A DNA stretch of 64,000 nt. Origin: Laccaria trichodermophora (Eukaryota; Basidiomycota; Agaricomycetes; Agaricales; Hydnangiaceae). The notes under the pieces are model-generated. The model saw nothing but the letters and a program-made list of their open reading frames with translations. It was not told the DNA's origin and searched no databases. The position numbers and the translations under genes are program-made. Positions 45,323-57,846 of this stretch are shown here, piece by piece. The stretch is from contig JACTVC010000033.1 of assembly GCA_018417955.1 (NCBI GenBank), forward strand, positions 372,001-436,000, in the 5' to 3' direction. How positions within the stretch are numbered: the first letter of the stretch is position 1; every line of letters starts with the position of its first letter.

Positions 45323-48300
45323 CTGTGACTGATGGGGATCCTGGTCACACTAATGTTTCTGTGTAATTACTCAAATAATATCATGTCTATGTTTCTAAAA
45401 TTTTACTGACGTACTGGCTAGTATCTCATATACTCAAAATCAAAATTTCCTGATTTTTAGAGAAAGAATTGCAGATGAGGTGAATATTTTACGAAAAGGT
45501 GACCATTTTTGGCCAAACCTGGGAACCTGGTCATGCGCGGCAATTCCATCAAACTTTCGCACTGATTCGATTCTGACACAATCTACTCTGTTCCACAACA
45601 TCACCACACACAATGAACGAGTCAGGTATGTAATTTACTTTGTCTACTTCGTTATAAACTAACTACTTCATCTATAGCGCCGTTTTGGACTCTTCAACGG
45701 GCTTTGTGGTGTTTTAACCCGTGAACTTCGTCGCAGTTGCGGGGCCGGCTCTGCAGATGGTGCCATTATCAGTGCATCCATGCTGGCACCTGTCATTCGA
45801 GATGGCACGCGTTGTCGGGTTGGTCTAGTGGGAGATGGAGGAGGACTCTCTTCTCCCTCCTCAGAGAACACATGGATGATCGGCTCTAGTTGGAATCTGA
45901 GGCGTTGCAGGGGCTGCGATGGTCCAGCACGAGGACTTGTAATCAAGGGCATCGGTGTCGTCGTTGGTGAGGGTACCTGTGCTTGGTGCGGAGGAGTCTT
46001 GTTTCCAGAATGCTCTAGGGGAGTGGCATGCTCCCAGAGCCGGCGACGTCTAGGATGCCATGCAGGAGTAGATGGCGATTTATCTTGGTTAGTGTGCATG
46101 GGTGAGAGATTTCTTTCGGTATTCTTTTTCACTGGTCGCGGACGCGGACGCGGTTGTTGGTTCACTTGTGGTTGTGGTTGTCGCTGGGGTTGTTCAGGTG
46201 TGGATACAGTATCATTGCGTGTCTTGGCCTTCTGAGGTGTTGGTGCCAGTCCGGCTTGTGGAGTTGGGCTGTTGGGTGATAGCATCGAGAAATCAAAGTA
46301 CTCCTGGTCTGAAGAATCGGAGTCGGTGGATGGTCGCTTGTTAGACTTTGCATGACTCCGACAACTCCCTTTTCTCTTTGGTGTTTCTCCCTCCTTCGAT
46401 TGCTGATTACGCTCACTCCTCTCCCGTAGGCGTGTAGATTTTGCAGCTTTCGTGGCCTTTGCCTTTCGTGGCGGCAGCTTCTTCTTCAACTTTTCCATCT
46501 CCTCCATTGCAAATTTCCCAAGCCCAGCCATCTCACGACGCCATCGTACCAACTGTTTCTCTGCCTCTGCCTCTGCCTTCTTCTTCTCAGCAGCGTGGCG
46601 TTTGTCTAGTGCACGTTCCCGCTTCTCCTGCTCCAAGGCTTTCTTGTTGTGGTTAGCAATGTCCTTCTCCTGTGTTTTGCCGCGCTCTCTGATAAGTTTA
46701 AATGTAGCTTGCATCTCTGTCTTCCAGTCAGAACACGCCAGCTTTTCAAGATTCTCTGTCGACGTCATGTGGCGTGCATCAGATGATTCGCGCTGGTCCT
46801 TCCCTTTCTTCTTGGCCTTTGTGTACGCCCGTTGACGAAGGCGGCCATTTTCATCATCCATCAACCGCATCTGTGCATAATCGGCTTGGATCTGTTGGTC
46901 TGCACGGTGGAGGAGGTCGAAGAGTGTTGCATTTTGCAGACATAGTGCTTGTCGCGATGCCGTGTGATGGAGGGGTGATGGGATGGCAAGCCGGAAATGA
47001 GCCCGGATTGTGAGGTTGGAATCAGGTGTAGTTGTAGGGATGGGGTTGGTGTTATCGTCATCAGATGTTGGTAGTATGAGCTCGATTGGAACAAGGTCGG
47101 GGATAATTGCTGGTAGTGGCTGGGCTGACTTTATTGTTGTGTTCAACGAAGGTTCGAAAACAATTGGATCAAGGGCATCTCGATCTGTTGGCCAGATACC
47201 AGTCCGTTTGAAGGCTGATTTGATTGTTGAAGGCTGGAAAGCCTTAACACGAGCCCGTGAATAATGACCGATAAGATTGGATTTGGTTATTGGGACGTGA
47301 CCACGGGCTGCTTTGTTGACCTCGCTTTTCCAGCACGACGAAAGGGGGCCGAAAACGCCAACATCGCAAGGTTGCAGGACATGAGTTGTATGTGAAGGAA
47401 GACAAATAATGATGATTTTATGTCTCTCCGCAAATTGGCAAAAGGAGTACGTGCAGTGGGAATTATGACCATCCAGAATTAACAACCGATAGCCATCCTT
47501 GTTCTTCATACGTGCGGCACTTGCAGGCTCAAAGTCCTTCTCCAACCACATAGTCCCCAGTTCTTGGTCAGTCCAACCATTGGGCGAGCACGATACACTG
47601 TAATTGGGTGCTTAGATAAAGTCATCTGATCTTCAAGTTCCATACTCACCTCGCATGACAAGGATTATCACGTCCCCATTCAAGATTGATTCTTGCACCC
47701 TTGAAGATGAACGAAGGGGGCAATGCAGTTCTGTCAGTGCTGACTGTTTCAATAACAGTGACAAGCTCGCGATTACCATCTTCAAGACTGTAGACCTCCT
47801 TCTGGTCGCAGTCAATAATTGCCGCTACTCGCTTTCCAACCCCAAGCTGAATGCCTTTCTCGTCCATGTTGTATATGTCAGACTCATCAATATTATACTC
47901 CTTGACAACCTCTTCAAAAACGTCAAAGAATTTGTTGATTGTGGCAGGGTTGTCATTATTTGCACGGCACTTCTCGAGGCTTTGGGTATATCGTGTTTTG
48001 AGATCGGGATGGCGATCCATGAACCTTTTGGGCCATGACTTGCCAATGGAACACCCTGCGATGGCCTCAGCATGGTCGCCAAGAGTTGATGGGGAGATAG
48101 GAACACCGCGTCGGCCTTGGACCTTGATCCAGTCAGCAAGGATACGCTCCTCCGCTTTTGTAAGCTTCTGCTGATGTTCGTGTGCATCATTCCAAGCAGG
48201 AATACCATTATAGCGGGCAGTAAGAGTAGATCTGGAGACGTCAAAATCCTTTGCCGCCTGTCGGAGTGATAATTGGTGTCGACCATCAGGTAGAATTGGA

Positions 48301-49306
48301 CTCTCATTGACAGCCTGCAGCGCAAGTGTTATCCGTTGCTCAACACTGAGATTGGAAAGATCAGGAACAGTGTAAGTGTAGGACATCGTGTGCAAATGGG
48401 GTTCTGAGTGCCGTTGATTGATACTAACGACACACTTGACCAGAGGTTTATAAAGCTGCGATAATGCTCATTCAAGTAAGAAAATAGAGTGGAGCAACTC
48501 CGAGAAAGAGAAGTGTAACGGAATAGAAGAGTGACATTCAGGAAGACTCGGAGCAGATGTGCTCTGATTTGGTGCTAGCAAGTGTTCGAAAATTCATTGA
48601 AGCAGAGCAGTCATGTCCGAAAGGTGGGTCATATACCTAGAATACAATGACCATACCTTGGGCAATAATACCTAAGTGTTGCCTCTCCTTGCCTTTAGCT
48701 AGTGAAGAAAATATTCATTCAACAAGTCAAAGGCCCAAAAAATGTTCATTATAAAAGATACATGTGTGAGAGACTCAAAAAAATTGCTAAAAATATGTGG
48801 TTAGGCTCAGAGACATGATTAACATGGAATTAAAATACTCCATCCATTTTTGCGCCCATATCGCTTGCAATGTGCCTCTCAGCCAACCTAACATCATGAT
48901 CTCTGAACTCAGTACGAAGAGTGACGCCGCTTAACAAATTGGTGGTAGCAGCATGAAAAGAGATCTTCAATGCCAGAATGGCACTATTAATAGCAGGTTA
49001 GATGTCTAGCATTGCGCCGCTACAGTTGTTTCCATCTAAATGGATTTTGAGCAGACTTAAATCGATCCGCTTCTTCACCGGAGGTCGTCCAAATTAAGAA
49101 AGTCCCATGATGTCAATCAAACTCCCCACAGATGAACAGATTTCTTCACAAGGTACTGTCGTACAAGTGTCAAACTGTCTTGATTACTGAGAGATTACCT
49201 TACACTAAAGCTTACAGGAAAAAAATTGAATCAAATCGCTCATTCCCTTGCTCTAGAGTGGTTGTGACCAGCTTCCCAGGTTGACCTGGTTCCTGATTAC
49301 GTACAG
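45323..49306 (-). mobile_element. pogo-type DNA transposon, 3,984 bp
   Basis: It is flanked by TA (45,321-45,322 and 49,307-49,308) and interrupts HLE-B at a site that reads cactctatgatttt in the uninterrupted copies. The imperfect ~25-bp inverted ends start CTGT and share GGA.CC.GGTCA. It encodes one spliced transposase. It is CpG-rich compared with its surroundings, which fits a young insertion. Confidence 0.85.
45668..48386 (-). CDS. pogo/Tc1-mariner superfamily DDE transposase
   Basis: It catalyses cut-and-paste transposition of its own element in the nucleus. The ATG at 48,386 was chosen because the frame upstream has only a TTG. Exon 1 runs to 47,650 and exon 2 starts at 47,597; the 52-nt intron has gtgagt...attacag ends and joins in frame to GWTDQELGTMWLEKDF. 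The product is 888 residues. A psq-type HTH (LSLRQAAKDFDVSRSTLTA) and a Tc5/CENP-B-like HTH come first. Catalytic Asp residues fall at about 175 (YNMDEKG), 288 (LILDGHNSH) and 324 (LQPCDVGVFG), a DDD triad. A ~560-residue tail carries a Lys/Glu-rich coiled coil and a basic, Pro-rich end. No stop or frameshift is seen. It is probably functional. Confidence 0.9.
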
Positions 49307-50351
49307 TATGATTTTCTGAGTTTTGTTCTATATTTGCAAATGGACCCTGAGCCCTAAGCCTAGCCATCAATATCATAGCAACAATGTGTACTATTTTTAT
49401 TTTCCCTTTTTTATTTGTTATTTTATAGCAATTTTTCCCAATTTTATAACTCTTTTTCTGTTTATGTTAAAATATTCCCACAGTTCTGTTTGCATATATC
49501 TCATGAAAGAGGATGGTAAGTTATATTTTGTGACCTATAATAGCATGCTCTATATATCTGTGATGAATTTCCTTTTTGGGTTAAAATTCCCACAGTATCA
49601 GAAACACAGCCTCTCACTTAGCTCCACTAACAACAATTGTAGCCCCTTTCCTTACCTTTACAAATATATATAAATATTGTCATGCAGACCATTCCTCATT
49701 GAGAAAAACACAAAATGCTGAAAAAATTGGACACTTTTTGGAAATTGTCATGCATTTTTGACCAATATCTCAAAGAGCAAGAAGGCTGGTCTGATGATAT
49801 ATATAGTCACATTGCATAATATGATAATATTTTTACATAGTTGTCTTAATTTTCTATATTTGGACATGGACCCTGAACACTGGACACAGCCTCTCATACA
49901 TCATGGCAACAAAAAAGTATCATTTTGATTTTTTACTCAATTTTTTCTGATTTGCTAGCCATTTTTCTTCCTTTGTTCTATGTTTAGATATGGACCCTGA
50001 AGCCTGAACACAGCCCCTTCAACACCATGGTGACAGAGAAGATGCCTCTTAATTTTTGGGTATTTTTTTCTGATTTTCTGGCAACTTTTAGGTGGTTTCT
50101 ATATTTAGATATTGACCCTGAAGCCTGAACACAGCCTCCCCACCTTACTAAGCAATATTCTGATTTTTTACTTTTTTTTTGCTAATTTTCTAGCTATTTT
50201 CCCTGATTTTATGGCTGCTTTTCTGTTTAAGAGAAAAAGTTCCTGCGGTGATGAAAGGTGAATCAATGAATGAATGAAAAAATGAAAAATTTGCCTAAGT
50301 TCTCAGTTGATAAAGAATGAGTCTTACTCATGAACTCGTAAGGACTCATAA

Positions 50352-51835
50352 CATATGTCATTTTAGACTATTTATTTGTATTTACCTACATTTAGCCTCA
50401 TTTCAGAATAATCCTACAATCAAGGAGTGCATACTGCAAAAAAAACCACATCATTTGAACCAGAAGTGGCAGAGATAGGTAGAAATCTTCATTTCCACCA
50501 AGAATCATTCAACATATGCAAACAACATTACCTCCTGTGTGGTAAAGTTATTTGCATTTGTTTTTGACCTTGTGATATCATGTGAATTGAAGTTCAGTAT
50601 ACAGAAACTAACATTTCCTGAGGGTACATATGTCATTTTTGACTGTTTATTTGTATTTACCTACATTTATCCTCATTTCAGAATGATCCTACCATTAAAG
50701 GGGTACATACTGCAAAAGAAACTATGTCATTTGGACCAGAAGTGGCAGAGCTACATATACATCTTCATTTTTGGTGGACCAAGACTGATTACTAATCATT
50801 CAACATGTGCAAACAATTTTACCTCCTGTGTGGTAAAGTTGTTTGCATTTGTTTCTAACCATGTGATATCAGATGGACTCAAGTTCAGCATACAGAAACC
50901 AACATATTCTGAGAGTACATATGTCATTTCAGACTATTTATTTGTATTTACCTACATTTATCCTCATTTCAGAATGATCCTACAATTAAGGAGTGCATAC
51001 TGTAAAAAAAAACCATGTCATTTGGACCAGAAGTGGCAGAGCTAGGTAGAAATCCTTGCTTTCACCAGATTGGATTACCAAGCATTCAACATGTGCAAAC
51101 AATTCTACTGCACATGTGCAAACAATTCTACTGCACATGCAGTAACTCAGTTTGCATTTGTTTTTAACCATGTGATATCATGTGGATTCAAGTTCAGTAT
51201 ACAGAAACCAATGTTTTCTAAGAGTATACATGTCATTAGATACTATTTATTTATATTTTCCTACATTTATCCTCATTTTAGAATGATCCTACAATTATGC
51301 AGTGCAGACTGCAAAAGAAACCATGTCATTTGGACCAGAAGTGACAGAGCTACATAGAAATGTTCATTTCTATCAAGATGGATTACTAATCATTCAACAT
51401 GTGCAAACAAAATTACTGCATGCCTGGTAAGTCAGTTTGCATTCATTTTTAACCATGTGATATCATGTAGATTCAAGTTCAGTATACAGAAACCAATGTT
51501 TCCTCAGAGTACACATGTCATTTCAGACTATTTATTTGTATTTATCTACATTTATCCTCATTTCAGAATGATCCTACAATTAAGGAGTGCAAACTGCAAA
51601 AAAAAACCATGCCATTTGGACCAGATTTGGCAGAGCTACATAAAACCAACGTTTTCTGAGAGTACACATGTCATTTCAGACTATTTATATGTATTTACCT
51701 ACATTTAGCCTCATTTCAGAATAATCCTACAATTAAGGAGTGCATACTGCAAAAAAAACCATGTCATTTGGACCAGATTTGGCAGAGCTACATACAAATC
51801 TTCATTTTCGCTAAAAATGATGACTAAGCGATGAC
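50352..51835 (+). repeat. ~290-bp tandem repeats
   Basis: The marker gactatttattt occurs at about 50,366, 50,642, 50,932, 51,240, 51,526 and 51,678 (short unit). Units contain gatcctacaattaaggagtg, ccatgtcatttggaccaga, tcattcaacatgtgcaaaca and aaccatgtgatatcatgtgg. Single units lie near 17,729, 44,880-45,185 and 52,709. No coding potential is seen. Confidence 0.85.
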
Positions 51836-51879
51836 ATGTGCCAAAGATTGTCTGAACCTGTGCTTTTTTCGATATATTA

Positions 51880-52510
51880 CCATATTCAGAACTGGACCCT
51901 GACAACATTACCCAATGTTATCACTGCAATGGGCACCATCCCCCATTTTTTCTGATTTTCTAGCCATTTTTCTGGCTATTTTTGGGTTTATTTTACTCTA
52001 TTTGGAACTAGACTCTGGACCCTGACAATGTTACCCAAGGTTATCACTGGCAATAAGCACCATCCCTCATTTCTTTCTGATTTTCTGGCTATTTCTAGTT
52101 ATATTACCATATTGAGACTAGCCTCTGAACCCTGACAACATTAGCCAAGGGTATCACCACTATCCTCCATTGTTTTCTGATTTTCTGGTTATTTTCTGGT
52201 TATTTCTGGCTATATTACCATATTTGGAAATGTGCCCTGGACCCTGAAAACAACCTCCAACATCATTACCAACAGTAAGCACCACCCCCAATTTTTCCTC
52301 ATTTTTCTGCTATTTTATAGCCATTTTACGTGTGAAAAAGTGCACATTTCCTTATTTAGAAATGCACCCTGGACCCTGAAAATGACCTCCAACATCATCA
52401 CCAACAGTAAGCACCACCCCCAATTTTTTCTGATTTTTCTGCTATTTTATTGCTATTTTACATCTGAAAAAGCGCACATTTCCTTATTTGGAAATTTGCC
52501 CTGGACCCTG
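51880..52510 (-). repeat. ~110-bp HLE modules, inverted
   Basis: This is the reverse complement of the 18.1-18.9 kb modules, with ctggaccctgacaatgttac and agcaccatccctcattt blocks. It lies between two partial ~290-bp repeats. Confidence 0.8.
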
Positions 52511-52861
52511 AAAGACACTGCAAAACAAACTATGTCATTTGGATCTGAAGTGGCAGAGCTACATAGAAACCTTTGTTTTTGCCAAAAGAGATTACTAAGC
52601 ATTCAACATGTACAAACAGATTTACCGCACGCGATATGTTTTAAACCATGTGGCTCAACTCCAATACATACAAACCAAAGTTTACCAATAGACTACAAAA
52701 TTTAGTTTCAGACTATTTATTTGTATTTACCTACATTTATCCTCATTTCAGAATAATCCCACAGACAAGGAGTGCATACTGCAAAAAAAAAACCATGTCA
52801 TTTGGCCCAGAATTGGCAGAGATACATACATATTCATTTTCGCAAAAATGATGACTAAGCG

Positions 52862-52921
52862 ATGACGTGCATGTAAGCTTGTCTGAGAGCTGGGGTTCAG
52901 ACGAGCTTACACGGACGTCAT
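52862..52921. other. Two-stem hairpin with TGACGT outer arms
   Basis: ATGACGT pairs with ACGTCAT and GTAAGCTTGTCTGA with TCAGACGAGCTTAC (one mismatch), with a 10-nt loop. The outer TGACGT resembles the foldback hairpins at 17.1 and 36.6 kb, but the inner arms differ. Confidence 0.8.
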
Positions 52922-53449
52922 TGCTTATGTCATCGCTGCAGGTCATATTCACAATTCTGAAAGAAAATACTGTAACTCTATCAGATTTACTCCAAATTAC
53001 ATAAAATAAAATGGAGAAAAAAGGTAAAATTCCCTGCAGTCTGATTACATAAAATGTAGTGATATATTACATAATTGGTGTCACATCACCCAGGTTCTAC
53101 CAGTGATTCTGAAAGAAAATACTGCAACTCTGCTATATCTACTCCAAATTACATAAAATAAAATGCAAAAATCTTTTAAATTTGCTTGAAATTTAATTAC
53201 ATGCACTGTAGTACAATGTATTACATAATCAGTTCTCAAAACACTACCAATGTATTCACCATAAAAGCTGCAATTTACCAGATACCATCTCTACAAAACC
53301 ACAATATTGAGTGAGAGTTCACACCATCACCAGATACTATCAACTACAAAAATGATGGCAGAAGCCTATAAATAGCTACAGTGCCTGAACCCCTGAACAT
53401 AGAAGACTACAAATAGCTAGAGACCCTGGAACTCTGAACATGGGAAACC

Positions 53450-53545
53450 ATCTTATATATAAAGGCACAATGGTCCGCTTAGCTAAGATTTGTAAGATTA
53501 TCTAATATAATGACTAAGCAACCATTCTGTCTTTATACTGAGCCA
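53450..53545 (+). repeat. Dispersed repeat near ataaaggcacaatgg, copy 1
   Basis: This stretch matches 54,640-54,725 closely (cttagctaagat, taagcaaccattctgtctt). The stretch 52,936-53,450 around it is AT-rich with local repeats (taccagaatgcaac-type blocks), and I see no gene there. Confidence 0.7.
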
Positions 53546-54464
53546 CATGAGCAGCATTTGCTGGGAACTCTGGCCACAGGCTGTCCCACCAGACCTCATA
53601 ACTAGATTCTGTAATATTTAAGTGCTGTGTCCAATAATTGTCATGCTTTTTTGTGGGTACAGCTCCTTCAGCAGCCTCAATTTCGCTTTTTTCCCATCAT
53701 TTTCAACCTCCACTTCCCTCTACACCTGTGTGAAGCCCCTGTCAGTATATATATATGTTTCTCTTTTTGCTTATTGTTCACCTGTTTTGTCTGATGCTAT
53801 CTTGTTAATCCAGTTCTTTTTGACCTTTCTCCAACCTTTCTCTTCTCATTTGTATTTTTCTATGCTTTGTGTGTATCCTGCTTCTTTTGTGATTTGGAAA
53901 AAATTGGAGGATTAAGGACCTTTCTGTATACATGTATGCCAGCTGCTATCAATATTTTGCTTCTTTTGCACAGTATAAATATGGGCAGTTCTTCCTTTTT
54001 GAAATGTAAGAGGGTTAGGCCAATAAATAATAGCTAGATTTCTATGGCTGGCTACAGTTACAGTATGGCATGTAGCTCAATGTAGGGGTGGATCAAAATG
54101 TAACTTTGATGATTCAAATGGAAGATGTGTGCCAGAACTGGGAGTGAACATGTGTTGGGTGGGAGATTCAGAGGGCTTTCATCTGGCAAGCTGGCAAAGT
54201 GTGGTAAGCTTTCCCCTGGGCAAGGCATGGCCAAGTGAAGTGAGTGCTGTGCCATAAGTTCAGGTCCAAGTGTAACATTGCAGAACTTGGAAAAAAAGAG
54301 GATATATATATCCTAACACACTCCCTGAATGGGGAATTCAGGCATTCCCTAATTCTAACTGAGAACATGCGACAAAGAACACACTACCAAGAACATGCTA
54401 CAATTGAACATGTCCATTAGAATTGGGATTGAGCATGTGTATAAAAACTGGGATTGAGCATGTG

Positions 54465-56435
54465 TACTGGGGGGTCCAGGGGGCATGCCCCCAGCAAGCT
54501 GTGACCTGCACCAGAGGCATGGCCAAGTGTTAGCAAGCACCATGCCATAGGTGTGGGTCTAAAGCTTAGGGATTTAAGGTCAGTGCCATTTTTGTTGTGA
54601 CATTGGAAGGTAGGCTAAATTATTTTACATATTGTATAGTCATCTTATATATAAAGGCACAATGGTTCACTTAGCTAAGATTGTAAGATTAGCTAATATA
54701 ATTATTAAGCAACCATTCTGTCTTTTACTCAGTGGCATTTGCTGGGAATGGCAGTTGCTGAGAACAGCAAGTACAAACACCACATGGGCAGGACATGTTA
54801 AAAATTTCCCCCACCACAACACATTGCATTGGTGTTTCTTGCCCCCATATCACCTTCCAAACACTCAATTTCGCTTTTTGGCACTATATTTTCACTCTCC
54901 ACACCTGTGTGGGGGTCTCTGTCAGTGTATTTTCACTTTTTTGAATGAGGGCAGTTTAACTTTGATGATTAAGATAAAATGTGTGTGTCAGAACTGGGAC
55001 TGAACATATGCACTGGAAGGGCCAGGGGGCTTGCCCTGACAAGCTGGCCAAGTGCAGCCATTGCCACTGCAGGTTAAAGTGTATTTTTGAAAATTTAAAT
55101 AAAGTGTAAGTACCAAAACAGGAATTAGTATAAGTTTGAGAAACATGTACACCACAGCTATCAGATTTTTATGAGATAGTCCAAGGGTCTTTCCTTTGGC
55201 AAGCTGGCCAAGTGCAGTGAGTGCCAAACCATAGGTGCAGGTCAGAGCATAATTTAAATCTTTTAAATTTAATAAGATGTAGGTACCAAAACAGAGATTG
55301 AAAATGTGCACTGGAACTGGAATAAAAATATGTACTGGGGGGACAGCTTGCCTCTGGCAGGCATGGCCAAGCGAAGCAAGTGCTGTGTCCAGGTCTAAGC
55401 CTAACATTGATGATTCAGATGAAAGGTATACACCAGATCTGGGATAAAGAATGTGTATCAGAATGGAGATCGAATATGTGTACCAGAAGTGGGATTAAAC
55501 ATGTGCACTGGAACTGGGATAAAAGATGTGTACCAAAACTGGAATTAAACATGTGTACTGGGGGTCCACACCATAGGTGCAGAAAGTGTAACTTTGAGAA
55601 ACATGTACACCACAACTGTTAAATCTGTATCAGATAGTCCAGGCAAGCTGGCCAAGCACAATGAGTGCCACTGCAGGTTAAAGTGTACTGTGGTATTTTG
55701 ACCAACTGTTCAGCTGATGTGATGCATGATGGCCTCGAACAGATGGGAGGGGTGTTTGAAATTGGGATGACTTGTGACATAGCAACAAAAGCATTCAGCC
55801 AGCAGCAACTGTTCATTGAGCAGTTGACATGGCATATAGTAGCAACCTTCTTTTCTCCTCCACAACCTCCCAGATTAGTGAATGGTATATAATTTTGGAG
55901 TAAATGTATGCCGCACAGCAGAAAAAATGAATTTGTGGAGAGTGTTTCCTTTTTAGGGTAAAATGTCACCCTATTCGACCTTCCTGAGTGACTGTGTCAA
56001 GTGTCAAGATCTGTTCGGTTCACAGCTCAATGTGACAAGTGACCGAACAGTCAGTTGAAATACCACAGTATCTTTGAAAATTCAAATGAAGTGTAAGTAT
56101 CAAAACAGGGATTAGAGATGTGTACCAGAACTGGAAACAAACACATGTGCTGGGGGGACAGCTTGCCCCCAGCAAGGCATGACTGAGCAAAGTGAGTGCT
56201 GTACTATAAGTCCAGGTTTAAGTCTAACTATGTGTACTAAAAGTGGGGTTAAATATGTGTACCAGAAGTGGGATTAAACATGAACTGGGATAAGAAATGT
56301 GTACCAAAACTGGGATTAAACATGTGTACTGGGGGGTCCAGGGGGCATGCCCCTGGCAAGCTGTGACCAGCACCAGAGGCACAGCCGAGCATTAGCGAGT
56401 GCTGTGCCGTAGGTGCAGGTCTAAAGCTTGTCTAT
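54465..56435 (+). repeat. GC-rich palindromic dispersed repeats
   Basis: A unit ggggtccagggggcatgccc, then agcaagctgtgacc, then gccataggtgyrggtctaaag occurs in full or in part at about 54,470, 55,015, 55,190, 55,340, 56,150, 56,335, 56,535 and 60,090. Its core GGGGGC(A/T)TGCCCCC is self-complementary. It is often preceded by gggattaaacatgtgtact. No coding sequence is seen in the AT-rich DNA between units. Confidence 0.75.
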
Positions 56436-56635
56436 ATAGAATGGCACAATGTTTTTAGCCTTTTGATGGCTGAGTAAGGCTGACTCAGCTGAGTCAGTGA
56501 TGACTAAGGTTTGTCAGCATCCTCCCATTGTGTCTTAGGGGGTCCAGGGGGCTTGCCCCCAGTGAGCTGTGACCCATGCTGAAGGAACGGCCGAGTGCCA
56601 GCAAGTGCCGTGCCATAGGCATGGGTCTAAAGCCT

Positions 56636-56741
56636 GTCAATTTTTGTGGGAGAAAGGCAAAGTTCAGCGTTAGAACACTGAAAAATTCCTTGAGATCAAG
56701 GGTAATAAACGAGTCTCTTCGTAAACTCAGAGGACTCATAA
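56636..56741 (-). repeat. HLE-A-type 5' end, solo
   Basis: About 105 bp on the minus strand from TTATGAGTCC at 56,741, including the hairpin at 56,709-56,739 and the second stem, ending near cccacaaaaattgac. No matching 3' end is identified. Confidence 0.75.
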
Positions 56742-56798
56742 ATGCATTGGGAGTCGACATGCGTCGTATTTGTGTCGTTGTGCATGGTGTTGAGTCAA

Positions 56799-56968
56799 TT
56801 GAAAACAAAGTAGAGAAGACAGTGTCTTTGTTTTCAACATCATTGAAAACAAATAGGTGCAATCTGAACTACTGCATGCATGGTAGTTCAGATTGTCTTT
56901 GTTTTCAACGTCATTGAAAACAAATATGTGCAATCTGAACTACCACATGTGTGGTAGTTCAGATTGCA
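56799..56968. repeat. Alternating palindromes
   Basis: 56,929-56,968 is a palindrome with perfect 19-bp arms (tgcaatctgaactaccaca) and a 2-nt centre. A related one lies at about 56,859-56,896 with 13-bp arms. Between them gaaaacaaa and tttgttttc pairs alternate (56,799-56,838 and 56,897-56,925). Confidence 0.9.
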
Positions 56969-57738
56969 TATGATGATTACTATTTGCATTGAACATTCCC
57001 ACCAAATTATGACATAGGCTATTTCGCACAACATCACCAAAGGCCACAGCCTGTGCCATCCACCTGCCGATGCCCTACACCTGCTGCCTCATAACAACAG
57101 CTCCCCAGTAACGAGTGCTCGCAACAGCGTGCAATGCATTGCCACATCGCTGCCAGGTGACATGACAACGAGATGACGAATGACATGATTTCGTCATCTT
57201 AGGTGAGTCCTGACTGCCCTGCCTTTTACTGACACCATTATGTGAAGGCAACGTCACCCAGCAACGCCACTTACTGAACTACCATGGGTAGTTGATTTGA
57301 CTAACATTTTGATACACTTTGTTGACTGTCAAACAACTCCTCAAAATTACTCAACATACTTACCAGCCAACTACATTTAAAGTGAGCTGTTGCCTACATT
57401 ATGAGACAGGCTTAACATTCTAAGTTGATACCATAGATCTAAGAACCAGACTGCAACTAAGAGTGAGGACATACACAATGTTGTTGAAGCTAGCTCAAAA
57501 TACTTCTATGATATGTCTACATTTCCTAGTACTGTCTGCCAATCAAGTTCAACAAATGCATGGCTGTCTACAGCACTACAGGACTGATTCAAATAGACAA
57601 AACCTTGTACTGTGTACCATCAACTACAAAGATGATGATGGAAGCGTACAAATAGCTTGAGTGCCTGAAACCCTGAAACCCTGAATATGAAAGACTACAA
57701 AAGGCCCAAAACCCTGAAACCCTGAATGTGGGAAACTA

Positions 57739-57843
57739 TCAATTTTTGTGGGAAAAAGGCAAAGTTCAGCGTTAGAATGCTGAAAAATTCCTTGAGATCA
57801 AGGGTAATAAACGAGTCTCTTCATAAACTCAGAGGACTCGTAA
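57739..57843 (-). repeat. HLE-A-type 5' end, solo, head-to-head with HLE-B
   Basis: This is the same ~105 bp as 56,636-56,741, with its hairpin at 57,811-57,841. It ends at 57,843, three bases before the 5' end of an HLE-B copy. Confidence 0.75.
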
Positions 57844-57846
57844 CAG

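Larger units (their letters stand above)
45189..50351 (-). mobile_element. HLE-B element split by pogo insertion
   Basis: The 3' end CCCACAAG is at 45,189. The 5' end is at 50,351 with its hairpin at 50,317-50,349. Without the pogo element it is about 1,177 bp and matches 3,887-5,050. The flanks aagagta and catatgtc join to the sequence seen uninterrupted at 50,620 and 50,905, so it inserted without target duplication. Confidence 0.85.

Noticed and set aside
45780..46344. Plus-strand frames opposite the transposase tail
   Set aside because: Shadows of the GC-rich minus-strand coding sequence.
45518..49287. pogo element ends placed at aacctgggaacctggtca and its inverted partner
   Set aside because: These are internal inverted sequences. 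The TA duplication and the interrupted HLE-B copy put the true ends at 45,323 and 49,306.
57300..57720. Possible tRNA or small RNA gene
   Set aside because: No cloverleaf or A/B-box pair could be drawn; the stretch is part of dispersed repeats shared with 53.3 kb.
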